From Phenylobacterium sp. (GTDB lineage: Bacteria; Pseudomonadota; Alphaproteobacteria; Caulobacterales; Caulobacteraceae): 64,000 nt of DNA. Position 1 is the first letter of the stretch, and the number at the start of each line of letters is the position of its first letter. The notes under the pieces are model-generated. The model did no database searches. It was not told the DNA's origin and saw nothing but the letters and a program-made list of their open reading frames with translations. Location: positions 62,001 through 126,000 of the forward strand of contig NZ_WGNY01000003.1 of assembly GCF_016124325.1 (NCBI RefSeq), given 5' to 3'. Positions 31,578 to 40,092 of this stretch are shown one piece after another. Made by a program: the position numbers and the translations under genes.

Positions 31578-32921
31578 CTAGCGGCGCGCCTGCGGCCGGG
31601 GTCCTGTCGGCGCCGAGCGGCGTCGCGCGGCGAGGTGAGCCGCGACCCGGGCGCAGAAATCCGCCGCCAGGAAGAAGGTCAGGACGACGATCAGATAGCG
31701 ATAGCGCTGGACCGGCTGGACGAGGGCGTAGGGAAGGGACGGGATGATCAGCACGCAGGCCAGATAGAGTCCCGGCCCCGTCGGCGCCTGGAGGATACGC
31801 CAGGCGATGGCCGCGAAAGCGGCCAGGGTGGTGGCCCAGACGAACGCCTGACGGGGCAAGACCAGCGGCGCGTCGTTGCCGAAGATGCGGTACGACCACG
31901 TGGGCGGCAGCCAGAATTCGACGAGGTGCCGCACGGCGATGCGGACCGTCTCGGCCGGATGGGCCCGCTCCCAGGCGGACGTCTGCGCGGCGAGCTCGTC
32001 CATGTAGGCCATCTCGCCGACGCGCTCGACCTCGAGCCGCCCCGGCGCGGCGGGATTGTCGGAGTAGGGATGGATGGCGCGGGCGCGGGCGCGGAAGACC
32101 GCGGCGGGATCGTCCGGGGCGACGGCCGCCGGATGGAAGCCGAGGGCGTGCTCCAGCGGGAAGTTGCCGCGCGCCAGGATGAGCCGGCCGAACTGGCGCT
32201 CGTTCCGCAGGCCCCACGGGGCGATGAAGATCGCCAGGCCCACGGCCATCACCAGGGTCACGCCGGCCCAGCGGCGCACCGGGACGCGCTTCAGGGTCAG
32301 CACGCCCAGCGCGCCATAGGCGCCCAGGGCGGCGGGCGGATTGATCAGCGCGAGCAGGCCGACCAGGACCGCCGACAGGAGATAGTCGCGCGCGCCAAGG
32401 GGTTCGTTCCGGCCGTCGAGCCGCAGGACCACGAGGAGGCTGGCGGCCAGGAGCGCCGCCGCCACGCCGCCCTCGAAGAGACGCATGCTCACCGTCTCCC
32501 ACTTGAAATTCATCGGCAGGAGCAGCGCCGCCGCGAGCGCCGCGAAGCGCCATTCGATGGGCGCGCCCAGGCGGCGGAATGCGAGGTAGAGCGCCAGCAG
32601 CGTGGAGCACAGGACGGCGAGGGAGAAGGCGGTGAGGATCATCTCCGACGTCAGGGACCCCAGGCCGAAGGCGCGATAGACCGTGCCGGCGATCGCGGGG
32701 AGGACGGGATTGACCAGCGACGTCGGGCCCTGTCCGCGGAAGAAGCCGTCGCAGATGCCGCCGGTGCGGGCGAAGCAGTCCGCGGCCTGATAGGTCTCGC
32801 AGATCATCGGGCCCAGGCGCCCGTGCTGGCTCACCCAGACCACCCGCGCCACGAGGCCCACGAGCAGCAGGAGGACGAACGCCGCGCGCTCGTGGCGCTC
32901 CAGGAAGCTCCGGAGACTCAT
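31578..32921 (-). CDS. multi-pass membrane protein, glycosyltransferase (GT39/ArnT-like fold) candidate
   Basis: A 447-residue protein with about 9-11 hydrophobic helices starting at residue 15. ICETYQAADCFARTGGICDG after the first helix is a periplasmic loop where GT-C glycosyltransferases carry catalytic acids; here it has one Glu but no clear DE pair. ALINPPAALGAYGALGVL and VQPVQRYRYLIVVLTFF resemble polyprenol-sugar transferases of the PMT/ArnT class. The role is inferred only as lipid-linked sugar transfer. Start ATG 32921 (GGCGAGGCC upstream) precedes a basic N-terminus; the longer frame to 33299 is out-of-context Arg/Pro sequence. The TonB receptor gene follows by about 137 bases. Confidence 0.7.
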   Translation of the reverse strand: MSLRSFLERHERAAFVLLLLVGLVARVVWVSQHGRLGPMICETYQAADCFARTGGICDGFFRGQGPTSLVNPVLPAIAGTVYRAFGLGSLTSEMILTAFSLAVLCSTLLALYLAFRRLGAPIEWRFAALAAALLLPMNFKWETVSMRLFEGGVAAALLAASLLVVLRLDGRNEPLGARDYLLSAVLVGLLALINPPAALGAYGALGVLTLKRVPVRRWAGVTLVMAVGLAIFIAPWGLRNERQFGRLILARGNFPLEHALGFHPAAVAPDDPAAVFRARARAIHPYSDNPAAPGRLEVERVGEMAYMDELAAQTSAWERAHPAETVRIAVRHLVEFWLPPTWSYRIFGNDAPLVLPRQAFVWATTLAAFAAIAWRILQAPTGPGLYLACVLIIPSLPYALVQPVQRYRYLIVVLTFFLAADFCARVAAHLAARRRSAPTGPRPQARR

Positions 32922-32953
32922 GGCCTCGCCGCCCACAGACGAGCCCTCATCCC

Positions 32954-33175
32954 TTACGTGCGCCGTGGCGGGTCGAAGCCGTCGGGGACGAAGCCGCGGA
33001 GGAGGGCTTCGACGGCGACGGTGACGGGGCCGGAGAGGGGGCGCTTGCCGGCTTCCATCTCCAGGATGCGGCTGGCGCCGTGGTTCTCGTTGAAGCGCAG
33101 GGCGCGGGCCAGGTCGGCCGGCGACCACCCCATGGCCTCGCGCGCCTGGCGGAGATGATCCGCGGTCTCGATCAC
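32954..33175 (-). CDS. small XRE-like helix-turn-helix protein
   Basis: A 73-residue protein from GTG 33175 with AAGGAG 8 bases upstream. TADHLRQAREAMGWSPADLA and RALRFNENHGASRILEMEAG are the helix-turn-helix and following helix of Cro/C1-type proteins. GPVTVAVEALLRGF closes the fold. It lies upstream of and on the same strand as the membrane glycosyltransferase-like gene (32-base gap). Whether it controls that gene is unknown. Confidence 0.75.
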   Translation of the reverse strand: MIETADHLRQAREAMGWSPADLARALRFNENHGASRILEMEAGKRPLSGPVTVAVEALLRGFVPDGFDPPRRT

Positions 33176-33424
33176 GGGTCGGTCTCCTTGCGGTGTCGGT
33201 TCGTCGCGGGCGGGCCGCCGCCAGCCGGGCTTCGGTAGCCGGGGCGGGCGTCGGGCGCAACGGGGGCGTGGGCGATACCGCGAGCGCCCCGTCCGCCACG
33301 CTTGGCGTGGCCAGCCTCGCCCATGACGTGGGGGAGTGGCGCCGCTCGCCTCTCGCGCGAGTCTTGTGTACGGCTGAGATTTGTTAACTAATGTATCGCG
33401 GGACGAGATATCGGGGGTTTCCAA

Positions 33425-34111
33425 ATGGGCAAGGTCTTCGTGGCGGCGCTGGCCGCCGCGGCCGCAACCGCGTTCGCCGCGGCGCCGGGGTACGCAGCCG
33501 TATTCGACGATTTCAACCGGCCCGACGCGGCCGACCTGGGGTCGAACTGGACGCAGGTCGCCGACAGCTCGTTCATCAGCGGGAACCAGGCCGGCGGCGG
33601 CATCCAGGCGCTGGCGACCTACAACGGGACCGAGGGCGCGACCAGCGTGTCGATGGACGTCGCGCTGACGGCCAACGGATTTGGCTATGTGGGCGGGGTG
33701 CTCGGCTGGGGTTCGGCGTTCAACTATTTCGTGAAGGTGCAGGGGCGTGACGGGGCGTTCCTCAACTACGCGTTCTACACCGGCAACAACGGCGACGGGG
33801 ACTACTTCACCCTGAAGGAAGGGTTCTCCACCGGGCGCATCACGGTGACCGTGGCCGGTTCGGTCGTCACGCTCGACATCGTCCCGGACGCCGGCGCGGC
33901 CCAGAGCTATTCGCACGACTACGGGACCGCGTTCTCCGGCGGCTTGGCCGGCCTCGCCCTCTATCAAGGCGGCCGGGCCGACAACTTCGGCACCGACGGG
34001 GCTGTGGGCGGGGGCGGCGTGCCCGAGCCCGCGACCTGGGCGCTGCTGGTCCTGGGCTTCGGCGCGGCCGGCGCCACGATGCGCCGCCGCCGGGCGGCCC
34101 TCGCGGCCTAG
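33425..34111 (+). CDS. PEPxxWA-CTERM sorting-signal protein, secreted
   Basis: A 228-residue protein with signal peptide 1-26 (ending in GYAA). The mature part is beta-rich and resembles a laminin-G/concanavalin-like sandwich (FDDFNRPDAADLGSNWTQVA and later YQGGRADNFGTDG), a form often seen in surface carbohydrate-binding proteins. The C-terminus is the sorting tripartite signal: VPEPATWALLVLGFGAAG followed by RRRR. Family knowledge says such tails are processed by an exosortase/PEP-CTERM system. GGGGGTTTCCAA precedes the ATG. A 249-base non-coding stretch upstream, ending in AT-rich sequence, probably holds the promoter. Confidence 0.88.
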   Translation: MGKVFVAALAAAAATAFAAAPGYAAVFDDFNRPDAADLGSNWTQVADSSFISGNQAGGGIQALATYNGTEGATSVSMDVALTANGFGYVGGVLGWGSAFNYFVKVQGRDGAFLNYAFYTGNNGDGDYFTLKEGFSTGRITVTVAGSVVTLDIVPDAGAAQSYSHDYGTAFSGGLAGLALYQGGRADNFGTDGAVGGGGVPEPATWALLVLGFGAAGATMRRRRAALAA

Positions 34112-34121
34112 GGGCGCCCGA

Positions 34122-34237
34122 GAGGCCTTCCCACCCACGATGAGGCATCGTGAGTGGACCAGAAGGCCTCCAAACTCAAAGACGCGAGCACCTTGATCCC
34201 GATTGGCCTGATTCAAGCCGACAGGGACGCGCTCTAG
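34122..34237. repeat. composite palindromic repeat, modules D-E
   Basis: Module D, 34122-34170 (GAGGCCTTCC...AAGGCCTC, with inner CCCACGATG and CATCGTGAG-type arms), is joined by AAAGACGCGA to module E, 34186-34234 (GAGCACCTTG...ACGCGCTC). The final CTAG supplies the stop codon of the LprI-like gene on the minus strand. Same D-E order as at 46.7 kb. Confidence 0.85.
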
Positions 34238-34791
34238 CGCGACTCCCACCAGTCGATCTGGTTCTCGAGGTCGAGGGTGCGGGCGGCGACGTGCCGGGAC
34301 GCGCACAGGGTGACGGAGAAGCCGTGGATGCTGCCGCCCACGCTGAGCTTCCCGCGCATCTCGCAATCCGCCTTGGACCAGTCGCGCCAGAGCTGTTCCT
34401 GTTCGGAGAAGCGCGCGGCGATCGACGCTTTTCCGCTGTCGGCGGGGGCCTGCGCCCACCGGGCCATCAGGGCGTCCGCACGGGCCATGACCCGGTCGTA
34501 GCGGGCGCGCCAGGCCTGAGCCGAATAGTCGCCGCAGACGTTCAGGTCGTACTGGCTCTGGTTGCTCCCATTGTCGCGCAGGCAGGCATCGAGTGCGACG
34601 CGGAAGCAAGCCATCTTCTTCGAAGGCGTGTCGTACGGCGGGGCCACGCAGGCCTGGATCAGCCGCGCCGCCGTGGCCTCGCCGGTGGTCTCGGTCCAGT
34701 CGGCGGGCGTGGTCTGCTGGACCTCGGCGGCGAAGGCGGCGGGCGGGACGGCGGCGAGCACGACGCCGCCGGCGAGGATCGGGAGACGCAT
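34234..34791 (-). CDS. LprI-like (DUF1311) secreted protein
   Basis: A 185-residue protein with signal peptide 1-22. Cysteines recur through the mature part (IQACVAP, KMACFRVALDACL, NVCGDYS, ADCEMRG, VTLCASRH). The segment NQSQYDLNVCGDYSAQAWRA followed by LWRDWSKADCEMRG matches the lysozyme-inhibitor LprI / DUF1311 family. Inhibition of lysozyme is known for one mycobacterial member only, so the function here is open. The last codons and stop fall at the edge of the D-E repeat, suggesting the original 3' end was altered by the repeat. Confidence 0.75.
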   Translation of the reverse strand: MRLPILAGGVVLAAVPPAAFAAEVQQTTPADWTETTGEATAARLIQACVAPPYDTPSKKMACFRVALDACLRDNGSNQSQYDLNVCGDYSAQAWRARYDRVMARADALMARWAQAPADSGKASIAARFSEQEQLWRDWSKADCEMRGKLSVGGSIHGFSVTLCASRHVAARTLDLENQIDWWESR

Positions 34792-34969
34792 GGCGCCAGC
34801 CTAGCAGAGAACGGGCGCGGACCGGCCGGGGACCAGCGTCACGCATCTGACATCGGGGCGTCGCGGGGCCGTCGGCGAAGCGTCGCGGGCCCGTCAAGGC
34901 GAAGCGCTACGCCACGCCGTCGCGCGTGAGCCGCCAGCACGGGGGCCTCCCGCGGCGGGGATAGGACAT

Positions 34970-37279
34970 ATGAAATCGAGACTGTTCGCCAGCGCGGCCC
35001 TGGCGGCCGCCGCCAGCGCCCTGGCGGGCGCGGCCCACGCGGCCGAGGCCGCCGCTACCGCCGACGCCGCGTCGGTGCAGGAACTGGTGGTCTACGGCCG
35101 CGGCGAGGCGCGCCAGGTGCAGACCATCACCCAGCAGGAGATCCAATCCGTCGCGCCGGGCTCGAGCCCGATCAAGATGGTCGAGAAGCTGCCGGGCGTG
35201 AACTTCCAGTCGGCCGACGCCTTCGGCGCCTACGAGTGGTCGACCCGCATCTCGATCCGCGGGTTCAACCAGAACCAGCTGGGCTTCACCCTGGACGGCG
35301 TGCCGCTGGGCGACATGAGCTATGGCAACTTCAACGGCCTGCACATCAGCCGCGCCATCATCTCGGAAGACCTGGAGCGGGTGGACCTGGCGCAGGGCTC
35401 GGGCTCGCTGGAGACGGCCTCGACCTCGAACCTGGGCGGCACGCTGAAGTTCTTCTCGCGCGATCCGTCGCACGAGGCGGGCGCCACCGTGGCCGGCACC
35501 TACGGCAGCGACAGCACGCACCGGATCTACGTGCGCGCCGAGACCGGCGACCTGCCGTTCGGCGGCCGCGCCTACGCCAGCTTCGTCGACCAGAAGGCCG
35601 ACAAGTGGAAGGGCGTGGGCGAGCAGAAGCAGCGCCAGTGGGACTTCAAGGTCGTCCAGCCGCTGGGCGACTTCACCCTGACCGGCTTCTACGACGGCTC
35701 GCGCCGGCGCGAGAACGACTATCAGGACATGTCGAAGGGAATGATCGCGCGCCTGGGCTACGACTGGGACAACATCTCGGGCGACTACGCCCTGGCGGTG
35801 CGGGTCGCCGACATCGCCCACAACCGCGGCGACACGGGCGCGCCGCCGACCAACCCCGCGGCCGGGACGGTCTATCCGGCGCCGTTCCAGACCGTCGACG
35901 ACGCCTATTTCAACGCCGCCGGCCTGCGCGACGACGACCTCTTCGCGCTGACGCTGGAAGGCCCGGTGCTGGAGCAGGTGAGCATCAAGGCGACGGCCTA
36001 CCACCACAAGAACGACGGCCAGGGGGTGTGGTTCTCGCCCTACGTGCCCTCGCCCAACGCCTATACGGCGGGCGCCACGAGCGACAACGCGCCGCTCTCG
36101 GTGCGCACGACCGAGTACACGATCGACCGCGACGGGGCTTTCGGCGTGGCGACGGTGGACCTGGGCGCGCACCAACTGCGCTTCGCCGGCTGGTACGAGA
36201 ACAACGACTTCGACCAGGCGCGGCGGTTCTACGGCCTCGACCGGGCGGCCAACAACCGCGACAGCCTGAAGTTCATGCGCAACCCGTTCGCGACCCAGTG
36301 GGCGTACACGTTCCGCACCGAGACGCTGCAGGGCTCGATCGAGGACCAGTGGACGGTCAACGACGCCCTGAAGGTGAACTTCGGCTTCAAGGCGGTGCGG
36401 GTGATCAACGACTCGCACACGGTGACCGGCGCGCCGGTGATCGAAGGCAAGATCGAGTCGAAGGACACCTTCCTGCCGCAGGTGGGCGCGACGTGGCGCA
36501 TCGGCGACCAGGAGCTGTTCGCCACCTACACCGAGAACATGCGGGCGTTCGGCGCGGCGCACACGGGCATCTCGCCCTTCGCCACGACCCAGGCCGGCTT
36601 CAACGCCATCCGCGGGACGCTGAAGCCCGAGACCTCGAAGACCGGCGAGGTGGGCTGGCGCTTCCGCCAGGGCCCGGTGCAGGGCGTGGTCGCGGCCTAT
36701 TACGTCAAGTTCGACGACCGGCTGATCGGCACCTCGGCGGGCGCGGGGATCGTGGGCAATCCGACGATCCTGGCCAACGCCGGCGGGGTGACCTCGAAGG
36801 GCTTCGAGGCGGCGGCGACCTGGACCATCTCGGACGAGTGGTCGCTGTTCGGCTCGTACGCCTACAACGACTCCCAGTATGACGACGACGTGCTGGATTC
36901 GACCGGCGCGGTGGCCCAGGCGATCTCGGGCAAGACCGTGGTGGACACGCCCAAGCACCTGCTGAACGCCCAGGTGAACTACCGCCACGACGGCTGGTTC
37001 GCCAATCTGTCGGCGCACTACACGGCCAAGCGCTTCTACACCTTCACCAACGACCAGAGCGTGCCGTCGTACACGGTGGTGGACGCCACGGTGGGCTACC
37101 GCTTCGACGGCGAGGGCTGGACCAAGGGCCTGGAGATCCAGGTCAACGCCACGAACCTGCTCGACAAGAACTTCGTGTCGACGGTGGGCTCGAACGGCTT
37201 CGGCTATTCGGGCGACAACCAGACCCTGCTGCCGGGCGCGCCCCGGCAGGTGTTCGCCACGATCCGCAAGTCGTTCTGA
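34970..37279 (+). CDS. TonB-dependent outer-membrane receptor
   Basis: A 769-residue receptor with signal peptide 1-24 (ending AHAAEA). A TonB box-like stretch VQELVVYGRGEA is at about 36-47. The plug domain has IKMVEKLPGVNFQSADAFG, ISIRGFNQNQLGFTLDGVPL and TSNLGGTLKFFSRDPS, and the barrel ends in the usual aromatic (ATIRKSF). There is no STN domain. The ligand is unknown. The PhyH-type dioxygenase at 37381 follows on the same strand after 101 bases, so uptake and oxidation of one substrate is an attractive guess. The start is ATG 34970 in CATATG with AGGA close upstream. Confidence 0.88.
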   Translation: MKSRLFASAALAAAASALAGAAHAAEAAATADAASVQELVVYGRGEARQVQTITQQEIQSVAPGSSPIKMVEKLPGVNFQSADAFGAYEWSTRISIRGFNQNQLGFTLDGVPLGDMSYGNFNGLHISRAIISEDLERVDLAQGSGSLETASTSNLGGTLKFFSRDPSHEAGATVAGTYGSDSTHRIYVRAETGDLPFGGRAYASFVDQKADKWKGVGEQKQRQWDFKVVQPLGDFTLTGFYDGSRRRENDYQDMSKGMIARLGYDWDNISGDYALAVRVADIAHNRGDTGAPPTNPAAGTVYPAPFQTVDDAYFNAAGLRDDDLFALTLEGPVLEQVSIKATAYHHKNDGQGVWFSPYVPSPNAYTAGATSDNAPLSVRTTEYTIDRDGAFGVATVDLGAHQLRFAGWYENNDFDQARRFYGLDRAANNRDSLKFMRNPFATQWAYTFRTETLQGSIEDQWTVNDALKVNFGFKAVRVINDSHTVTGAPVIEGKIESKDTFLPQVGATWRIGDQELFATYTENMRAFGAAHTGISPFATTQAGFNAIRGTLKPETSKTGEVGWRFRQGPVQGVVAAYYVKFDDRLIGTSAGAGIVGNPTILANAGGVTSKGFEAAATWTISDEWSLFGSYAYNDSQYDDDVLDSTGAVAQAISGKTVVDTPKHLLNAQVNYRHDGWFANLSAHYTAKRFYTFTNDQSVPSYTVVDATVGYRFDGEGWTKGLEIQVNATNLLDKNFVSTVGSNGFGYSGDNQTLLPGAPRQVFATIRKSF

Positions 37280-37328
37280 GCCGACAGCGGGGTTGCGCGC
37301 CGGGGCCCGGCGTGGCGCAGTGCCTTCG

Positions 37329-37367
37329 GAGCCCTTCCCGTTCAAATGGAACGAACGGGAAGGGCTC
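37329..37367. repeat. perfect 15-bp stem hairpin (module C variant) directly before a ribosome-binding site
   Basis: GAGCCCTTCCCGTTC and GAACGGGAAGGGCTC flank a 9-base loop. The arm ends one base or less before AGGAGG (37368-37373) of the dioxygenase gene. It resembles module C at 5716-5763, but with the inner arms collapsed. Confidence 0.85.
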
Positions 37368-37380
37368 AGGAGGACCGCCC

Positions 37381-38295
37381 ATGCCGAGCCTTGCGCACTT
37401 CCCCGCCGACGCCCCCGCGGACGAGATCATGGCGGTTCTCGACCGCGACGGGGCGCTGATCCTGGATGACGCGCTGAGCCCCGCGCAGGTCGACGCGCTG
37501 GTCGACGAGCTGCGCCCCTGGGTGATGGCGACGCCGACGGGCCGCGACAGCTTCACGGGCGAGCGCACGACGCGGACCGGGGCGCTGGTGGCGCGCTCGC
37601 CGCGCACCCGGCCGCTGGTGATGGACAAGCGGATCCTGGCCCTGTGCGAGGCCCTGCTGACGCCGAACTGCCACCGCTTCCAGCTGCACCTGGCGCAACT
37701 GATCCGGATCATGCCGGGCCAGGCGGCCCAGGCGATCCACCGCGACCGCTGGGCGTGGGGGCGGCAGATGCCGGGCATCGAGCCGCAGCTCAACACCATC
37801 TGGGCGCTGACCGACTTCACCGCGGCCAACGGGGCGACGCAGGTGATCCCGGGCTCGCAGACCTGGGACGACGACCGCAAGGCCGAACCGGCCGAGATCG
37901 CCCGCGCCGAGATGAGGAAGGGCTCGGTGCTGGTCTACACCGGCACGGTGTTCCACTCCGGCGGCGCCAACGACAGCGACATGGACCGCTGGGGCCTCAA
38001 CATCACCTACTCGCTGGGATGGCTGCGGCAGGAGGAGAACATGTACCTGTCGTGCCCGCCGCAGGCGGCGCGCGAGCTGGAGCCCGAGCTGGCGGCGCTG
38101 GTGGGCTATGCCATGAGCAACTACGCGCTGGGCTATTTCACGCCGCCGCTGGCGCCCGGCGAGGGGCCCGAGACCGTGCCGCCGGAATGGGCGCTGGGCG
38201 GCGCCGGGGCCGACGCCGAAGGCAGCCTGGGCGGCGCCGAGCTGCTGGCGACGGTGATCGAGCGGGCGCGCAAGACCACCAAGCCGGTGGCGTGA
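37381..38295 (+). CDS. phytanoyl-CoA dioxygenase (PhyH) family protein
   Basis: A 304-residue Fe(II)/2-oxoglutarate-dependent oxygenase. The facial triad is visible: H120 and D122 in AQAIHRDRWAW and the distal His in VYTGTVFHSGGAND (about 195). GATQVIPGSQTW precedes it, as in other PhyH proteins. Members hydroxylate diverse lipids and secondary metabolites; the substrate is unknown here. The ribosome site AGGAGG is ideal (7 bases to ATG) and is preceded immediately by a strong hairpin. Linked to the TonB receptor gene upstream, probably one transcript unless the hairpin terminates. Confidence 0.88.
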   Translation: MPSLAHFPADAPADEIMAVLDRDGALILDDALSPAQVDALVDELRPWVMATPTGRDSFTGERTTRTGALVARSPRTRPLVMDKRILALCEALLTPNCHRFQLHLAQLIRIMPGQAAQAIHRDRWAWGRQMPGIEPQLNTIWALTDFTAANGATQVIPGSQTWDDDRKAEPAEIARAEMRKGSVLVYTGTVFHSGGANDSDMDRWGLNITYSLGWLRQEENMYLSCPPQAARELEPELAALVGYAMSNYALGYFTPPLAPGEGPETVPPEWALGGAGADAEGSLGGAELLATVIERARKTTKPVA

Positions 38296-38311
38296 GGCCG
38301 CGGGAGGCGCG

Positions 38312-39070
38312 CTATCGAAGGCGCTCGCCGAACGCCGGGCGACGACGCAGCGACGCGCCGGCGGCGGCGAAGCCCAGGATCATCAGCGACCACGCGGCGG
38401 GTTCGGGCACGGTCGAGACGGGGTCGCCCCCGTCGGACGGCGTGTCGGGCGTGTCGGTCAAGGTGTAGGCGCGGGTGAGCGTGACGCCGCCGACCGCGTC
38501 GCCGAAGTCGGTCTGGAACAGCCCGCTGTAGTGGCCGATGAAGAAGGACGCGTCGAAGCGTCCGAAGGTGTCGGCGGCCGTCAGGTCCAGCGGCGTGTCG
38601 AGCGTGGCCGGCAGCAGGTTGGAATTCACGAAGGCGTCGAGCTGGAACACCGGCGCGCCGTCGATGTGGTTCGAGGCGATCTCGACCTTCTGCTCCAGGC
38701 TGTGCTCCAGCGTGGAGAGGCGCGAAAACGCCTGGGCCGGCGCGGACGGGCTGAAATCGATGGTGATCCCGTCGATCGTCACCGAGGCGGCCACGAACGG
38801 CGAGAGCCCGGCCGAGGTGGTGAGGCTGTCGCCCAGGCCGGGGATCGTGAACCGATTGATCGCGTCGTCGAACGACATCCGGATCTCGATCGCGCGCCCG
38901 TCGAGGGACGACCCGCCGCCGAAGAGACCGGCGGAATCGAGCCCGAAGGCGACATAGCCCTCGTAGACGTTCGTGAAGACGGTGGCGGACGAGGAGGCCG
39001 GAACCGCGACCAGCGCCATCGCCGCCGCGCAGGCCGCCAGCGGGCGCTTCAATTCCAACTTGAACTGCAC
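38312..39070 (-). CDS. PEPxxWA-CTERM sorting-signal protein, secreted
   Basis: A 252-residue protein with signal peptide about 1-29. The mature region is beta-rich and without a recognisable domain. The tail TVPEPAAWSLMILGFAAAGA followed by RRRP is the alphaproteobacterial PEP-CTERM variant. It is convergent with the PhyH gene, 16 bases away. It shares only the tail with the PEP-CTERM proteins at 33.4 and 43.7 kb, as is normal for exosortase cargo. The function is unknown. Confidence 0.85.
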   Translation of the reverse strand: MQFKLELKRPLAACAAAMALVAVPASSSATVFTNVYEGYVAFGLDSAGLFGGGSSLDGRAIEIRMSFDDAINRFTIPGLGDSLTTSAGLSPFVAASVTIDGITIDFSPSAPAQAFSRLSTLEHSLEQKVEIASNHIDGAPVFQLDAFVNSNLLPATLDTPLDLTAADTFGRFDASFFIGHYSGLFQTDFGDAVGGVTLTRAYTLTDTPDTPSDGGDPVSTVPEPAAWSLMILGFAAAGASLRRRPAFGERLR

Positions 39071-39537
39071 TGCGGGCCTCCGTCCCCACTTGCGCGCCCG
39101 CGGATCCGGCTTCCGGCCCGAGGCGGCTGACCACTCGGAGGGACGCTAGGCGCACACCGCCGCGGGCGCTCATGCAGAAAACGCATCGCTTCGATGCGCC
39201 GCGTGGGCGGGCGTACGCAGGGCGGTCGAGCCGGTGGCCTAAGCGGAGCGGGCCGAAGCGTTCGCTTGCGGGCGGGGAGGGCGTGACGGCCTTCGACCCA
39301 ATGCGGACTCGCCCCCGTCATCCCGGGCGGAGCGCGGCGGAGACCCGGGACCCAGCCGCTCAGACCGTGAAGCTGCTCCGCGTCGAGCGCGAGGCTGCTG
39401 GGTCCCGGATCTTCGGGCGCTACGCGCCCTACGTCCGGGATGACGGATTTTGGGGGGCGTGCGGCTCGGCCTGCGCCGCCCCTCTCCCAACCCTCTCCCC
39501 TCTCGCTGCGCGGGGGGAGAGGAGGTGGGCGAAGGCC
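39071..39537. other. 467-base intergenic region with a long palindromic repeat, no gene seen
   Basis: Apart from the 130-bp element at 39316-39445 and a CTCTCCCC-type GC hairpin at about 39483-39525, it shows no start/ribosome-site combination with protein-like composition. The left part probably contains the promoter of the PEP-CTERM gene at 38312-39070. Confidence 0.5.
39316..39445. repeat. 130-bp palindromic intergenic repeat
   Basis: Ends are CGTCATCCCGG (39316-39326) and CCGGGATGACG (39435-39445), with inner complementary GGGACCCAGC / GCTGGGTCCC arms. This CATCCCGG...CCGGGATG type is widespread between genes in alphaproteobacteria. A fragment occurs near 27.89 kb. Confidence 0.75.
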
Positions 39538-39975
39538 TCAGACCACCGTCAGGCGGACGTCGACGCCGCCGCGGGTGGCGTTGGAGTAGGGGCAGACCTC
39601 GTGGGCCTTGGCCACCAGGGCTTCGGCGTCGGCGCGGGCGAGGCCGGGGAGCGAGACCTCCAGCTCGATGTCGAGGCCGAAGCCGCCGGCCGCGCGGGGA
39701 CCGATGCCGACGTGGGCGGTGACCGTGGTGTCCGCCGGGACCTTGGGGCCGCCCTGGCTGGCGACGAACTTCATGGCGCCGATGAAGCAGGCGGCGTAGC
39801 CGGCCGCGAAGAGCTGTTCGGGATTGTTCCCCGGGCCGCCGCCGCCGCCCAGCTCCTTGGGCGTGGCCAGGCTGACCGCCAGGGAGCCGTCGAGGGTTTC
39901 GCTGCGGCCGTCGCGGCCGCCGGTGGCGCGGGCGGCGGTCTTGTAGAGGACGTTCACGGGGGAGATGGCGTTCAT
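39538..39975 (-). CDS. ohr: organic hydroperoxide resistance protein Ohr
   Basis: A 145-residue OsmC/Ohr-fold thiol peroxidase that reduces organic and fatty-acid hydroperoxides with lipoylated protein as reductant. The peroxidatic Cys63 is in [11 protein letters not shown] and the resolving Cys128 is in EVCPYSN; both match Ohr rather than OsmC. The conserved catalytic Arg lies in the N-terminal [10 protein letters not shown]. Start ATG 39975 with GGAG upstream is preferred over the frame to 40020, which would run through the operator. It is divergent from ohrR, with two OhrR palindromes between. Confidence 0.94.
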   Translation of the reverse strand: MNAISPVNVLYKTAARATGGRDGRSETLDGSLAVSLATPKELGGGGGPGNNPEQLFAAGYAACFIGAMKFVASQGGPKVPADTTVTAHVGIGPRAAGGFGLDIELEVSLPGLARADAEALVAKAHEVCPYSNATRGGVDVRLTVV

Positions 39976-40006
39976 GGTCGAGGCTCCGTTCGGTTGAGTG
40001 TGAGCG

Positions 40007-40028
40007 ATTAAATCGTGCACGATTTAAT
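40007..40028. promoter_or_regulatory. OhrR operator 1, perfect 22-bp palindrome
   Basis: ATTAAATCGTG followed by CACGATTTAAT, 32 bases before the ohr start. The core ATCGTGCACGAT is shared with operator 2, and its symmetry and place fit an OhrR (MarR-family) dimer site. Confidence 0.85.
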
Positions 40029-40067
40029 TGGGCGGCGGGCGCGCGAGTGTCAATAGCTTGCGATCAT

Positions 40068-40079
40068 ATCGTGCACGAT
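40068..40079. promoter_or_regulatory. OhrR operator 2, 12-bp core palindrome
   Basis: ATCGTGCACGAT with AT-rich flanks, 13 bases before the ohrR start. Repression here would give autoregulation. Confidence 0.8.
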
Positions 40080-40092
40080 TTATATTGAGGCC

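Noticed and set aside
31441..32610. N-terminal extension of the STN-type TonB receptor to 1204 residues
   Set aside because: The extra 390 residues are Arg/Pro-rich and lie entirely over the membrane glycosyltransferase-like gene in another frame. The signal peptide begins only near 31440.
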